64,000 nucleotides of DNA from Hypericum androsaemum (GCA_963995505.1 OZ023185.1:15573691-15637690); one strand, 5' to 3'; shown: positions 1 through 12,650, counted from the stretch's first letter. Notes: a model not told the origin generated them from the sequence alone. Numbers and translations: made by a program.

Positions 1-375
1 AAGGGGAAAGAAAAAATATAAAAGATAAAAGCTATGAAGCTAATGTGCATCCGGTGGAAATTGATGTAGAGTCTCTTTTGAATTTAGTGAAAATTTTAAA
101 AGTGAGACAGAGGGATTGATCTGTAGTTTCATAAGAAGGGCCGGGGCAATCTGGTAATTTTGCCAAAATTTGGGGAAAATTAGAATTAGTATTTCCACCC
201 CTTTGGAGAATGGCCACCGTGTATAAAGGGAGCCGCCATCGCCGTAGGATGCCGTGTGATGCCCACATCGTTAAGAGCACCGTCCGACCGAGTCTCAAGG
301 AGAGTGCTTGCTTGGTCTATCAAAGAGAGAGAGAGTTGAGGGAGAGAACCCTCATCGTCTGTCCGCCATTGAGGA
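1..375. repeat. Dispersed repeat R1, copy 1 (left part cut by window edge)
   Basis: This stretch matches 25558-25935 almost base for base in the same orientation, with only scattered substitutions. I do not recognise a family. The minus strand holds an 88-codon open frame shared by both copies, without a domain I know. The match stops exactly where the LTR begins at 376; the other copy continues into unrelated sequence, so the LTR appears to have inserted into R1 here. Confidence 0.8.
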
Positions 376-2863
376 TGTAATACCCAGTTAAATAATTAGA
401 AATTAATTAGAGTATGCAAAGTGATTCGGTAAGATGATGATATACATTGTTTGAAAATAGCAATGAAAATTAGTCATCGAGACACTCAAAAAATACGGTT
501 CGATATAATTTGAACTGATTAATTATTTAAGTTTAACCTCTAATAATATGATAGTTTGTCATGTATAAAAAATTAAAACTCATATGAATTCAGTAAGTTC
601 AACGTTTCTAATATAGATAAGAATAATCCAATAAAACAAGATAAGTTAGAAGTTAAAAAAAGGTAAAGAAATGTGGTTCATTTAAAAGTGATAAGATGAA
701 AAAAAAGTTAAAAAGATGGCAAAATATTTCGCAAGCCACGAAACTGAGAAATCTAATATAAATGAATGAGAAATATATTAAGTTGTGTCTTGCTTATCAG
801 ATAAAGGCAACAAAAATTAAGAAGGTGAGTCAAAATAATGACAGAAACGTGGATGTCCCAAAAGGTTGACACCGATGCAAATTTAAATAAAATAAAATAA
901 AACATTGATAAGTTAAAAGACTAAGTTGAGTGAAAGGAATTTTCATTGTTAAAATTTCCACCGAAACCATCAAAAGAGTAAAAGCAAGAATAGAAAAGAA
1001 ACAAAGAAAAGAAGAACTACGAAATTAAAGAAGAAGAAGAAGAAGGGGCCAACAATGAGACAGGATAAAAGTTGACCGAGGTAAACTTTCATGTGGAGAT
1101 TATTTATTTTTGAGCAAGAACATTAAGAGGCAAAGTAGAAACAAATTAATAGAAGAGAGCACATTAATTGAAGAGATGATGCGGAGATTGGAAAAAAATG
1201 GTGAATATGTATGTATATATGTACGTAGCTATGGGTTTGGATTGACTGAAAGAAAAATAAGATTATGAACAAATTGAAAAGAGAGGGTGAACCGAGCTAC
1301 AAGTGAGTATAAATAAAATATACTATGGCTATAATTAGTATACGGATTATTTGGATGAGGGATTAAAGGATATGTATAAAATGGAAGCTGTAATAGTGAA
1401 AAAGAAAATGGAGTTGCTAGTAGGTATGGAAAGATTTGTGAAGATAGTTAAATCATTTAGCCTAAAATAAAGTTTGCGTCAAATTAGTTAAAGTGTCTTG
1501 ATTTAACAGGTTTTGGGATATACTTTGGAGACGGAGAACTTGAAGAAAAATTAATTCAATTTGAGATTCGATTTCAAATTTGTGAATCCGAAGGTGTACG
1601 GTCGATTTGGATATTCGTCCAGTAAAATTCGGTAAATAAATAATATGTGACTCGTGCTTTCTTTGGCACAATCTATTTATTTGTTATGATTTGAATATGG
1701 TATTGTTAGTGCATATTGTGCATTTTTCATATGAGCATTATGATGTGACATTATGATTTGTATGTGTTTGCTTAATTTGGCCTTGAGTGGTCACTGGAGA
1801 TGTTGGTTTGTTCATTGGACCTATTTGATTTATTTAGAGTCTATGAATTTGTGTGATACGAATAACTATATAATATAGATAGCTTCGCTATATGATATGG
1901 TTGCCTACGGCAGGCATAACTATTTGGCCGATGAGGTTGATCTGATATAATATGGTTGCCTACGGCGGGCAGAACTATTTGGCCGATGAGGTTGGTCTGA
2001 TATGATATGGTTGCCTACGGCGGGCAGAACTATTTGGCCGATGAGATTGGTCTGATATGATATGGTTGCCTACGGCGGGCAGAACTATTTGGCCGAGGAG
2101 ATTGGTCTGATATGATATGGTTGCCTACGGCGGGCAGAACTATTTGGCTGACGAAGTTGGTCTGATATGATATGGTTGCCTTCCGGCGGGCAGAACTATT
2201 TGGCCGAGGAGGTTGGTTGATGATGGTGCCTTTGAGATATGGTATCCTCGTGTCGGGGTTGAAATTATGTGTCATGTGTCAAATTGCGTAGTTTGCTCAT
2301 ATTTCTGCGACTTTGTGATTATATGCTATATTTGGTCATCTGGTAAGTATGACTTTTGAACAATGTACATTTCCGCATAATTTATTTGCCATGTTAGTTA
2401 TGTGCATGTTTTAGGTATGTTTGTGCATAAGTAGCTAAATAAATTGTAATGCATATCTTATTTGTTTACTGAGTGTTCCAAAACACTCATTCCCCCCCTC
2501 TCACCAGTTTTGCAGGAACTCGAATACGAGTTGTATTGGTTCGGAGATCTACTCTGATCGTATAAGTCTGCTTTATTCTCTGGGACTGGTCTGGAGGTCT
2601 CCAGTTTGTATTTTTCTTATTGATCTAGAAGCTCCGTAGTCATAGGATTTGTTTTGATCTTGGGAGTATGTATTAAAAAAGAAAAAGCTTGGCTTATATT
2701 TTGTAAACTTGGAATATGAAACTAAAGATCATTAGGTTTTAATTTTATGTTTAAATACTTATGATTATAAATTTGAATACGTTAGAGGCTGGCTAGATTT
2801 ATTTTGTGAATAACATGAGTTGAAGTCTAGCGTCGATCACCGACCTAAGTTCGGGTCGTGACA
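376..2863 (+). mobile_element. 5' LTR of a Tekay/Del-like Gypsy retrotransposon
   Basis: The 2,488-bp LTR opens with TGTAATACCC and closes with GGGTCGTGACA, the usual TG...CA ends. A Met-tRNA primer-binding site follows after four bases (2868-2879). The same sequence starts again at 61906 with a few percent divergence, in the same orientation and after a polypurine tract. LTR lineage is inferred from the terminal sequences and PBS, since no readable polymerase remains. It contains a 55-bp tandem repeat. Confidence 0.9.
1901..2225 (+). repeat. 55-bp tandem repeat inside the LTR, six units
   Basis: The phrase TTGCCTACGGCGGGCAGA recurs at 1901, 1956, 2011, 2066, 2121 and 2176 with an exact 55-bp period. 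The copy of this LTR near the right edge has only four units (starting 63440, 63495, 63550 and 63605). The number therefore changed by slippage or unequal exchange after the LTRs were made, or the LTRs come from different insertions. Confidence 0.92.
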
Positions 2864-2867
2864 GACT

Positions 2868-2879
2868 TGGTATCAGAGC
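2868..2879 (+). other. Primer-binding site for initiator Met tRNA
   Basis: TGGTATCAGAGC lies four bases after the LTR end at 2863. This is the standard minus-strand priming site, complementary to the 3' end of initiator tRNA-Met, used by many plant LTR retrotransposons. It fixes the element's orientation as plus. Confidence 0.9.
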
Positions 2880-3198
2880 TCTATGATAAAGCCTTGTTTG
2901 AAACATCATGTCGAGTATCTTAAGTTTTTCTACGGAGCATAGGATTTCTCATATCTTTGTGCCCCTTCCATCTGTGTCATTTGCTCATGCCTTAATATTT
3001 TTCATGTCAACGAAGATTTGTTTTTGTTTGAACATCATGTTGTGATGAATTGAAAAGTTGTTTGAGATGTTTATGTTTGAGATTCTTATGTGAGGAACTT
3101 ATGTGATACATTGTTGATATGACGAGGTATTTACTCTATATTTTGGTGAGAACTCAGGTTCTGTTTGTATATTTATTCCTTTGAAGAGCCCATTTGAG

Positions 3199-3202
<4 letters not shown>

Positions 3203-3269
<67 letters not shown>
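3203..3269. repeat. (TA)n microsatellite
   Basis: An uninterrupted TA run of about 67 bases lies in the retroelement interior. Such runs are length-variable and prone to assembly error. Confidence 0.95.
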
Positions 3270-3273
<4 letters not shown>

Positions 3274-5384
3274 ATCATTCCTTGGGTGAGATTTTGATGA
3301 AGTGACTGATCACCACTTTGTCCAAATCATCTAAACTCTCTTATATATTTGATTTCTTCCTATGTATGTTGGGCCATTGGTTTGAGTCTCACCAAATATT
3401 TAAGTTATATCCTTTTGAGTTCTTCGAGTTTATTTATCTATATTTTATGAATTTATTTTTGAGTTAAATATGTTTAACAAGAGAAAGTTATGAACAATGT
3501 CATGTGGAAGCATAATATAGGAGAAAATAAGTCATAAGTATGCTTTGGAATAAAATAATATATACTGGGAAAGGAATATAAGATGAATTATGGATAAAAT
3601 TATGAAATTAAAGATATATATAATTAAATTATAATAAAAATAAATTTCTATGACAACTTTGAGTACTTTGAGGAAGCTAAGATTTAATATGAATTTTGGC
3701 TGGATTATGGTATGAATTTGGAAAGAGAACTTTTGATAAAATAATTTGTTCAATGGTTATGGACAAGGTAGTCCAACAACATAAAGCATAAATGGTCAAT
3801 AGTGTTGACCAAACTACAAAGTTTACCTATTAGTTCAGTAAATAATTTAGGAAGCTTAAAGAAATCCATATAGAATTGAGTAAAGTTTTTCTTTGTAATT
3901 AGATAATGATCTGATACATATAATTTAAGTCTTGAAGAATGTGAGGTACAATACTCACATAAAACTTTGTTAATCTATAAATCATGTAGCTTATAACTAT
4001 AATAAGCACACTAATATTGAGATGGTGTTGTGGAAGCTCTATAAGAGAGCTGGAAGCAAATATCATTTGTATAAGAAAATTTGAGATAAATCATCAACTA
4101 TACAATGACTCAGAGTTAGAAATGAACACAAAGATTTGACTAATAAAAATTTGATTTAAGTTAGCTCGAAGGAGGAAAAGTAAGTATGGCAAAGTAAATT
4201 TGGGGTAAAAATATTAATTTCGTAATGAATTTGTGTAAAGTTTAATGAGATTATTTGGTTAGTGAAATATGAAATGAGGAAAGCCCAGAGCCTAAAAGAA
4301 AGTATGTTAAAGTAATTTATTTGAGAAGTGCAGAATAAAGAAATATGAGAATATGAGTACGTATGGTATGTAGATTTCGGAACCTGTGTTAGATTGTGTA
4401 AAATTTTAAGATGTGAAGTGACAAGATATGAGTTGACTTAGTAGTCACAAAAGTTGTATTAGTATGAAAACAAGTTATAATAAAATTTGGGTTCAAGCTT
4501 CAAAAATACGAGGGAGATAAAAAAAATTGGTATGTGCTTTAATGAAAGTATTTGTAGATAGTACTCCATCAAGTAAATCCTTAAGTATTTATATGGTTTA
4601 AAAAAAAGTTGAACATCTATGAAACAATAATATGAATATGTTAAGAACTAAAAAATCAACATGACATTTCCAACCCAAGCAATGATAAAATCTTCAAAGT
4701 ATGCCAATGGCTTTTTGAGATAAAAGTTTAGGAAGGTGGTATTTGATGATAAAATAGATGATTGCTCAGATATGTGAGCTTTGTATGAAGTTTGTACAAT
4801 AATGTAATGTAAACTGAATAAGTGAAAATGATAGATTATGGAAAACTAAAATGACAATAAGATTTAACTTGGTGAAGAAAATGCTTGAGAAGTTTTGGTG
4901 GATGATAAACTAGTTTGTTTTGGAAGCAAGATTGAGTAATATGTTAACTCTGTAAAGGGAAAAGTGTTAGCATTTATACCACTATGAAGTATGACATTAT
5001 TCAAGGAAAAGAGCTAAGCAAACTTAATGAAGAAAGTTTGAGGTTAATAAAATTTTTGTGGTACTTTGTCAAATTGTAAGATGATTGATATAAGGTCATA
5101 TTGCTAATGGAAAAGGACATAGTCCACACAACCTTTGGAACTTAGTATATGCGTTATGGGGTAGCGATATGTTATCTGGTTCACCAATATGTTGGAAGTT
5201 GTTATAAGGATATTATCTGAATGCTAAAGTCTATCAAAAATATATTTAAAATATTAATAAAATATATGGTGTATATGTATAGTGAAAAGAGTTTAAAAAT
5301 ATATTATAACTAATGTAGTGAACTTCATGAAATTAAAATTATATATAAGATTTATACTAATGAGAGTGTTGGTAATAGAAAAAG

Positions 5385-5584
5385 NNNNNNNNNNNNNNNN
5401 NNNNNNNNNNNNNNNNNNNNNNNNNNNNNNNNNNNNNNNNNNNNNNNNNNNNNNNNNNNNNNNNNNNNNNNNNNNNNNNNNNNNNNNNNNNNNNNNNNNN
5501 NNNNNNNNNNNNNNNNNNNNNNNNNNNNNNNNNNNNNNNNNNNNNNNNNNNNNNNNNNNNNNNNNNNNNNNNNNNNNNNNNNNN
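5385..5584. other. Assembly gap, exactly 200 N
   Basis: A run of 200 N, identical in length to the one at 60138-60337. Equal round lengths suggest a placeholder of unknown true size. Any open frame drawn across it is meaningless. Confidence 0.98.
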
Positions 5585-6530
5585 AGCAAAACCGATTGGG
5601 AACACTCCTCTGTGCTCTCCTCCACTTTAAAGCCCCCAACTTTACCACTCTCGAGCTTCCGGCCACCGTCCTTAGTACCCGGGTCAGATACGCTCGAATT
5701 AAACCCCAGTCCGGACACCACCTCCTTCCTCATCTTCACCAAAAATAGGTACAAAAATCCTAAACCCCGACAAGATTATGGACCGAACTTTGCCTCGTTA
5801 ATGATACCAAGGAATCAAATTTATCCAGCCTGGGATCCGATTTCCCCTCTTCACAAAGATGTGAGCTTTAAATGACAACAAGAAGGGACAAAGGAAACCT
5901 AGCCTAGCTCTCTCCCAAAATAGAAAATTTGGGGAAAATTCTCAAAGGAAAAATTGGGGGTTTGGGTGAGAATGGAAATGGTGGAAGAAAGAGAGAGACT
6001 TGGGTTCTTATTAAGAAAGGAAAAGGGGAGGGATTAGATGATTGGTCGGGAAGAATTAGGAATGAAATTTTGGAAGAAGTTCAAGATTGGTGTATGGTGG
6101 TGCTAGAGTAGACCTTTATGGCAACTGTTGGAGGGAACCTTGTGTTTGGAGCTTGGGGTTAAAGAAGATGATGAAGGCATTTTTTTTCGTTGCTGTTTTG
6201 GCGAGGAAGACGAAGGGGGTGCACTTTGCCCTTTTAAAAAATTATATAGGGTTTTTTTTGAAAATTATAAATAAATTTGGTATTATTTTGATAATTAATC
6301 TCGACACATCAGCATCGAGTCACTTAAGTCACTACCACGTGTCAGTCCACGTAAGCGCTCAGACGACGTCGTTTTGACAAAAAATGGGTGAACCGGGTTG
6401 AGTGGACTTAAGTGAGAAAAATTAGAATAAGTTAGACCGGTTCTATCATTTTTGAACCATAGGGTACTCAAGTGATAATTGGATATACCACAGGGTATTT
6501 AAGTGGACTTTTTCCAAAAAAATCGTATAC
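5585..6530. other. Contig edge with unrecognised gene-like fragment and MULE-like terminal motif
   Basis: The first 300 bases after the gap are GC-richer than their surroundings. They can be read as short open peptides on both strands, none of which I recognise. From about 6310 there is a block with an ACGACGTCGTTTT core and phrases such as ACCACAGGGTA. These resemble the termini of Mutator-like elements, including the Pack-MULE arm near 49120 and the fragment at 20290-20430. I see no partner arm or target duplication here, so it is listed as a remnant only. Confidence 0.35.
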
Positions 6531-7021
6531 AAGCACTAAAAAAACCCAATAGCCTAAACAATCCCAAGCCCACACCAATAAGATACCCACGCCTAGCCCA
6601 ATCCCATATTACCCACAATCTTTTCTTTTTGAAGAAGTAAAATGATTTTATCCCTCAGAGGGGGACGAAACAATGGTCCCCCAAAAATTTACATCTAGTA
6701 CAAAAGGTCACCAAGGAATAAATTAACCACTGTCTATTCAAACCATTATAAAGAACCCAGAACTCCACTACTGCTTATGAGGAACAATAAAAAACCAAAA
6801 TAATTACATGTCGTATTTAGATTATGCGCGTGAAATGACTTTTTAAGTATGTTGATTTAAACCTACGAAAATAATTAAAATTGAAGAAAAAAATTGATTT
6901 TCATAGACCTGGTCCGGTCAAGAGATGGAGGTAAAATCCTCTTATTCCGATGGTAATTTTTCTCATCCTTTTGCTGACAGTTTGATACGATAGTTGGCTC
7001 ACCCTCTTATTTGCAACATTT
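6531..7021. other. Intergenic, nothing recognised
   Basis: AT-rich sequence downstream (in the minus direction) of TPS A. It contains no long frame, no repeat shared with the rest of the window and no clear polyadenylation cluster. Confidence 0.5.
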
Positions 7022-10000
7022 TTAGGCCAATTCATCGATTGGAACAGGTGTGAATAACAGAGACATGAGACGATCTTTGGTTCTAATGTCTGGGTTGACA
7101 CCATGCCCATCAATATCCCTATAAAAGTATTGACTTATTCTGGCAAGATTCGGACAAGCTCTTAAGAAGTCTAGTTCCGAGAACGGATACTTGGGAATTA
7201 GACTTTTGTTCATGATCTTCCATGTTGTTTCGATTTTATCTTTTATGTGCTCCCTAGCAACTTCCTCCGTCACTCCAGCTTCATTCATATAACATTAGAT
7301 GGACTTCACATTGTCTCCCCTTGCTAACTCATCCCACACATGGCATAAACATACATGTTATTCAACACAGATGATTTGATGTAAAACATACACAATGAGA
7401 GAGCTCACGCGTACTATTGGTGTAGTACACTCGTGCACATTTGGCGTGACTATTTAAAGGTAATAACATTTTACTTATCAAAAAAAGAGAGTTCATGAAT
7501 ACCGTTGTTGTGGCGAGGTCATTGGTGAGTCGAACAATCGTCGCACTACAATGTACAATAGATGGAAGATCTTGTACAAACTTTAATACCTCTTTTGTCA
7601 ATTTCTTACTTACAAGTATGTAAGTAACCATTAACACGAGGAGAGAAGTAATTGAAACAACTGAATTGCTCATATATTGCTCCATCGTTGGAATGGATCC
7701 CTCGTTGTATCATTTTGCCACTTTCAAGTACGTCTTACATAGATCTGCCCACTATAAATAAACAAAACAAATTGGTTTTGGTCTAGTTTGGAACTTAACA
7801 TCCTGCGACATGAACAAATATACAATGAACTAATATACAATAAGTTAACTAATACCGCTTTGCTTATATACGTAACGGTATTGAAACCTTGCTCTTTAAT
7901 GGACACGTAACCAATTTCATTGCTAGTATTGAACATGGCATTGATAATTTTTATCATTGGAGGAGGGAGCTCATCGGTTTTACTCATGTCCCACCTGAAA
8001 ACAAAATGAAGAATCAAGGGTGCTCAAAATTCTCAACAAAATATTACCGAAGTGCAAAAGAAAAAGCATAAGTAAAAGTTCCACCTGTCGACAAAGTCTG
8101 TGGTGAGCTCTAGTTCTTCCAGAGAACCATAAATATCATACATACATCATCTACCAAAGTTATAAAACATGTAATCCTAGTCAGTGCTTTTCTGAAAGTT
8201 CCAAATTGCGGCCCATGAAACATGGAACAACACCACAGGTAGTGTTCTAGGATTCTGTCACGGGAAAATTCTATTTTATTTAATCCCGTATCGAGCCACC
8301 ACCTGCCAAATTCAAATATTCAGTAAACAAACTTAAACATCAAGAAATTGCAGAGTACCTAATCAATTCCTTAGCCTCTAGCAAATGAGTGGATTGAAGT
8401 ATATTGTACTCTAATTTGGCAAGTTCAAGCAGAGATTTGTTCATGTCTTGCTCTTGCTCATTTGTATCCATAAACCACCTTGCCTCAAGTCTATTCTACC
8501 TCCAATGTAAAGGCACATCCAGAGCATGAGCCACTTTCCTGTCCCAAATTTTGGGCAAGACTGATGTTTTGGCAAAATTTATCAATTGCTTAGTAGTATA
8601 TCTCCTGCCCTCATCTATAGTGGTTTCGTCTTCATATGCCAAGATTGAAGCGTCATGCAAAGTAAGCAACGTCTTGACATCTTCGTGGAAGATTTCCTCG
8701 AACTCTCCGTTTTTGTCTTTGAATTTCTCAAAGACATCTGCTAGAAAGAAAAAGTTATAAGCTAGAGGGTACCATACGTGAAGATTGTAACAAGATATCA
8801 TCCTATTAGGTTGATCTCATATTTTATTATTCTATCATATGAAGCGATATTGTGAAGAACATGCAAGCATTTTCGCAATGCCACTCTCACATAGATTGTG
8901 ACACGTTATTTGGTTTATTTTATAAAATAAAATGTAAAAACTCTATCAACTTATTTTTCATGTACGATGTTTAAGATATCACCCCAAAAAAAATTTACAA
9001 TGCATATCTATACAAAAATATTAAATAATTGAAAAGCTAAGAACACAATGGGAAGTCATGATGCACCTGCAGAGACAGGATACCCATTTTGTCTAAACAG
9101 TCTGAACTTGGGAGCAATTGTATAAAGATTTCACTAATCCAAGAGGCATCCTTGGACTTGGGAGCATTTTGGTACAGACTTTTTAGTGCTGTTCTAATCT
9201 CATCTTCGAAGTGGTAGTCCAAACCCATCTATCCTTTGAACTGTATCAATGACCTCCAACTTGGCCAAAGAATCCGCCTCTTCACTAAAAGTACTCCTGA
9301 TATCATCTTTCAGTTGTTCAGCCTACTTGATGTGTTTACATAATTCGTAAAACCTCGTGATCCGATCGACTGTCTTTATAGACCAACGCGAATCTTTTCT
9401 AGAGTATTTTGTTCTCACTCACACACATTCTGAAAAACTTTTCAGGAAGTCACCCATCCTAAGACTACTCCATGTCAAGCACGTTTAACCTTGGAGTTCT
9501 CTCAAGATGTATGCCTGAAAAGAAGGTGCACTTTATTGGTATGGATAGTCCAAATCAATTCATTTAAGTATTTCAGACAAAACATATCATTTACGGGATA
9601 TCACATTCACCCCTCCTTAAATATGCGACGTCCTCGTTGTGCCAAACAGAACACAGAATAATTTCAGAATCATTTTTGCTCTCATACCAAATATAATGCC
9701 CTGTGATCCGACCGACTGTCTCTACAGACCAACATGAGTCTTTTCTAGTATATTTTGTCCTCACTCACACGCATCAAGAAAAACTTCTCAGGAGATCACC
9801 CATTATAAGACTACTCCAAGATTAAGCATGTTTAGCTTTGGAGTTCTCTCAAAATAGGTGCCAGAAAAGAAGGTGCACCTAGTTGGTATAGATTGTCCAA
9901 ATCAAATTAATTAAACATTTCAGATAGAATATATCATTTAGGGTATCACAATTTATAATCCTGTAAATATTCCTGTCAACTAGGAGTCGATCGTAGAATA

Positions 10001-10280
10001 CAATAATTAAACGAAACGAAAAGGATGATTCGAGTACTATGCAAAAAAATAAAGAACAAATGAAGTGATTAATATACGTAATCACTAGTGTAGGACTGGA
10101 TAAGGAGATTGTAATCTCAAACAGTTGGTTGGTAATTTCCGGAGCGTCGGCCACCTGTTGGTTCTTTGGTTGCAACTTTAAACTGGGCGGACACAGGCAG
10201 AACGACCCGACGGCGGTCGAGAACTGGGAAGGCCGGTAAGCGAGCCACGGAGCGTGGCAAAGGGGAAGAGAGAATATTAG
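7022..10280 (-). pseudogene. TPS A: full-length monoterpene synthase pseudogene
   Basis: All seven TPS exons are present on the minus strand: exon 1 about 10280-10078, exon 2 about 9345-9067, exon 3 8737-8359, exon 4 8302-8085, exon 5 7994-7856, exon 6 7751-7503, exon 7 7333-7022. Exon lengths match TPS C (for example 139 and 249 bp for exons 5 and 6). Breaks seen: the Trp of RRX8W is TGA (10119-10117); a TAG lies at the exon 2 start; a 4-bp insertion follows VQRI in exon 2; TAG after HWR in exon 3; a 2-bp insertion inside the DDXXD codons of exon 4 (near 8140); TGA for Trp in exon 6 (7712-7710); the exon 7 acceptor AG is lost; TAA in exon 7 (7297-7295). A Cassandra element sits beside the exon 2 acceptor. 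In family terms it derives from a plastid monoterpene synthase; it cannot encode one now. Confidence 0.9.
9356..9950 (-). mobile_element. Cassandra-type TRIM retrotransposon with 5S-like LTRs
   Basis: Two direct repeats of about 250 bp (9356-9605 and 9702-9950) flank a 96-bp core. Read on the minus strand each begins TGTGATA(T/C)CC and contains a 5S rRNA-like stretch: GAACTCC, then a GTTAA(A/G)C motif, then GGATGGGTGA, in 5S order. After the 5' LTR (minus sense) comes TGGTATGAGAGC, close to a Met-tRNA primer site, and before the 3' LTR a purine tract AAGGAGGGGTGAA. Tiny size, 5S-containing LTRs and Met PBS define Cassandra. It codes for no protein and relies on other elements. It lies in intron 1 of TPS A, about 10 bp from the exon 2 acceptor; TPS B lacks it. 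I could not find a clean target duplication. Confidence 0.88.
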
Positions 10281-12192
10281 CTAGGTGCCCATTCTTTTAA
10301 TATCACGTAATATTGCTATACTAATTTGAAAGGAATACAGCTCACATAAATTTCTCTACTTATTAAAAAAGTCCAATTAAACCTTCCTACTAATAATTAG
10401 ACTATTTTGCACCTTCTAGTATACAAAATAGAATAATTCTCTCCTTCCGGTCTATTTTTTGGTGACCGAATACACATCATCCTTCAACGTGACATCTTAG
10501 TTATCATTTGACTTAAAAAGACAGTGCTAGTTGGCTTCACAAAAAAAATTTGATAATTTTTAATAATCACACGTAATTCTCAGATCACATCAAATCTTAA
10601 CTGATCTCTATAACTTCTTAACATCCTTATCATCTAAAATTTCTCAAAACTCACCCAACCAAAACTCCTATGAAACCTACGTAGAACCTCCAAGCAACCA
10701 TCATCAATTATCTAAACCAACTCATACATACAACAAATCTACAAAGATGATCACATTGAAAAAGAGAAGAGATAGAGGGTATTGCTATGAGATTCTGTGA
10801 GTAAGATTGGTATAAACAAAAGAGAAGGGTTGGGTTTCTACAATTCCACGAAACAATACCAGATTCCTAAAAAATTCTAATTGTATTGGTCAAACTGTGG
10901 AAAATTAATCTCTCGTAAGTACTCTCCTTTAATTTGATCCTCTATATTGGATTATGCTTAGGGCTTCATGTTGTTAGTACGTTTAGTGACAATGGAATTT
11001 TTACCCTTTGGTTGTTTCTTTTGGTAGGTGCGCTCATTTTTAAGATGTTATCAAAATAATTTTTTCTCTGTAAAAACTAAATTAGTGTAATTATTGTGTA
11101 ATGATTTACTTTTTATTTTCAAGAATGATAAATATTTGTCTAGTATTCAACCATGGCTGTATCCTATAGATGAAACATCTAATGCTTATATTGATGGGAA
11201 TACAAAAGAGCTTATGATAGACATAGAGACACTTACTGTACTTAGCTTCTGTGAAACTTATCTTCCTCTACAACCATTATTTAATCTTACTTCTTTTGTC
11301 TCAACTATGATCAAACCCGAGTTCTACCCCCCAAAAAAAAAGACCAAATCCATTTTCTAGCAATTTCTTTGATGGCAATATTGGTGCATAAGTCAAGAAG
11401 CAGTATCTTAATCAGATGCGAGCCTATAGAAAGCTTAGAGCTAGCTGACAAGCATCCAACATTATTAAATCAATAGGATATAAACCACAACATAAATTCT
11501 TACAACTAGTCAAGAGGCTCAAACAAACTTCCCCTAAAAATTAAGAAAAATCAAAGCATTTTATTTTGGCAAAACAAACACAGCCTTGAGAGGAAAGTTG
11601 GGGATTAACATCAGCAGCAAGATACTCGAGAACGACAGCAAGGTAAATGGCGGCGCCGTTATCCACCAGCTCGGCATAGCGGCCTTTCTTCAATTACCAC
11701 CTTCTTCTTGGGCCTACCTCCTTCTTCTTGGGCCTACCGGAAACTGGAGCTCTGCCATAGACGACCGAGTGATGAACTTCTTCTTGGGCCTACCTCCTTT
11801 CCTTCCCCAGCTCCCTTCTTCGGCTTCCCTCCTGTCTCCATCACTCCAACCAGCAGGGAACTAACTCAAAGCTTCTCTTTTATTAAAAATGGGGTTTTTT
11901 ATTAGTTTTGTGGGAAATGATGAGTAACCTAGTATCTTATATTTTTCTTAATAAATAAATTTTATCATAGTTTTATAATATAAATTTTGTTACGACCCGA
12001 ATTCTGTCCGTCTCGAACTACCAGTTGGACCATTTTTTAAATAAAAAATAAGGTTAATAAAGGTTCAAAAGTGGGTCAACCTTTAAGATTTAAAATTTGA
12101 AAGGAATAGATGGGCTGAGCATTTATTAAGGTCTAGGCCTACAGTGTGGCGTGTGAGATTGGAAAAGTTAAAGAAAATTAATGAGTGGGGTC
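10281..12192. other. Intergenic stretch upstream of TPS A
   Basis: Mostly AT-rich. An 88-codon plus-strand frame at 11094-11360 and a 92-codon frame at 11586-11864 exist, but neither shows a domain I recognise. The second runs through a short tandem duplication of CTTCTTCTTGGGCCTACC (about 11702-11740), so its protein is probably an accident. From 11992 a Gypsy-like phrase TTACGACCCGAATTC and a CCAGTTGGACC motif suggest a terminal scrap of a DNA element. Confidence 0.4.
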
Positions 12193-12650
12193 CATTGTTT
12201 TCAAAAATGATCCGGAGAGCGACCTGGATTTTGGTCAGACCTTCAGGTCAATCAGTCTGATCGGTTAGACCAACAGTTGGACCGATAGTTTTTATGTATA
12301 TTTAGTAAATAATAGGTTTAAACATTATTATTCTCTATATATTAGTCAATTTAATTTATATTTGGTATAATTATCTTTGTTAATTTACTTAATTTTGTGT
12401 TGATTTAGAAAATTTGAGTATGTAATCTGATTTTTTAAAATTTTTGTGGGTTGGGTTGGGTGAATTCCGGATTTTTTGGTTAACTTTTCGGTCAAACCTA
12501 ACGAACTGGATTTTTCTAGGTCAAAAATCTGAGCCAACCATCAGTCAAATCATTCAGTTTGTTAGGTAAGCATACATACATAATTTTCTAACCCGCTCAA
12601 GGCTCCGATTTGGTCGGACTACCAGTCGGACCTCGTCTTTGAAAATAATG
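12193..12650. mobile_element. hAT-like MITE with 8-bp target duplication
   Basis: The 458-bp element has imperfect inverted ends, CATTGTTTTCAAAA on the left and the reverse complement CATTATTTTCAAAG on the right, continuing into GACC/GGTC-rich arms. It is flanked on both sides by GTGGGGTC (12185-12192 and 12651-12658), a perfect 8-bp duplication as made by hAT transposases. It has no coding capacity. The ends resemble those at 19240-19827 and 29713-30134. Confidence 0.8.

Larger units (their letters stand above)
2864..5384 (+). mobile_element. Degenerate internal region of the Gypsy element
   Basis: This AT-rich stretch follows the PBS up to the sequence gap. No gag or pol frame survives: every frame is broken by frequent stops. 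The composition, poor in C and rich in TA and TG, fits old methylated retroelement DNA worn by C-to-T change. A dinucleotide array lies at 3203-3269. It resembles in texture the 60338-61905 block beyond the other gap, which carries the polypurine tract of the same LTR family. Confidence 0.6.

Noticed and set aside
5293..5875. Long frames on both strands running through the gap
   Set aside because: Most of their length is N; no claim can be made.
7889..8071. Plus-strand frames over the TPS A exons (also 51342-51524 over TPS B)
   Set aside because: They are antisense shadows of TPS exon 5 and occur in both pseudogenes only because the exon is conserved.
9430..9520. 5S rRNA gene on the minus strand
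   Set aside because: The match is partial and occurs in both 250-bp direct repeats with PBS and PPT between, so it is the 5S-like part of Cassandra LTRs.
11094..11360. 88-codon plus-strand frame that looks moderately protein-like
   Set aside because: I find no motif, splice context or paralogue; kept only as a note in the intergenic entry.
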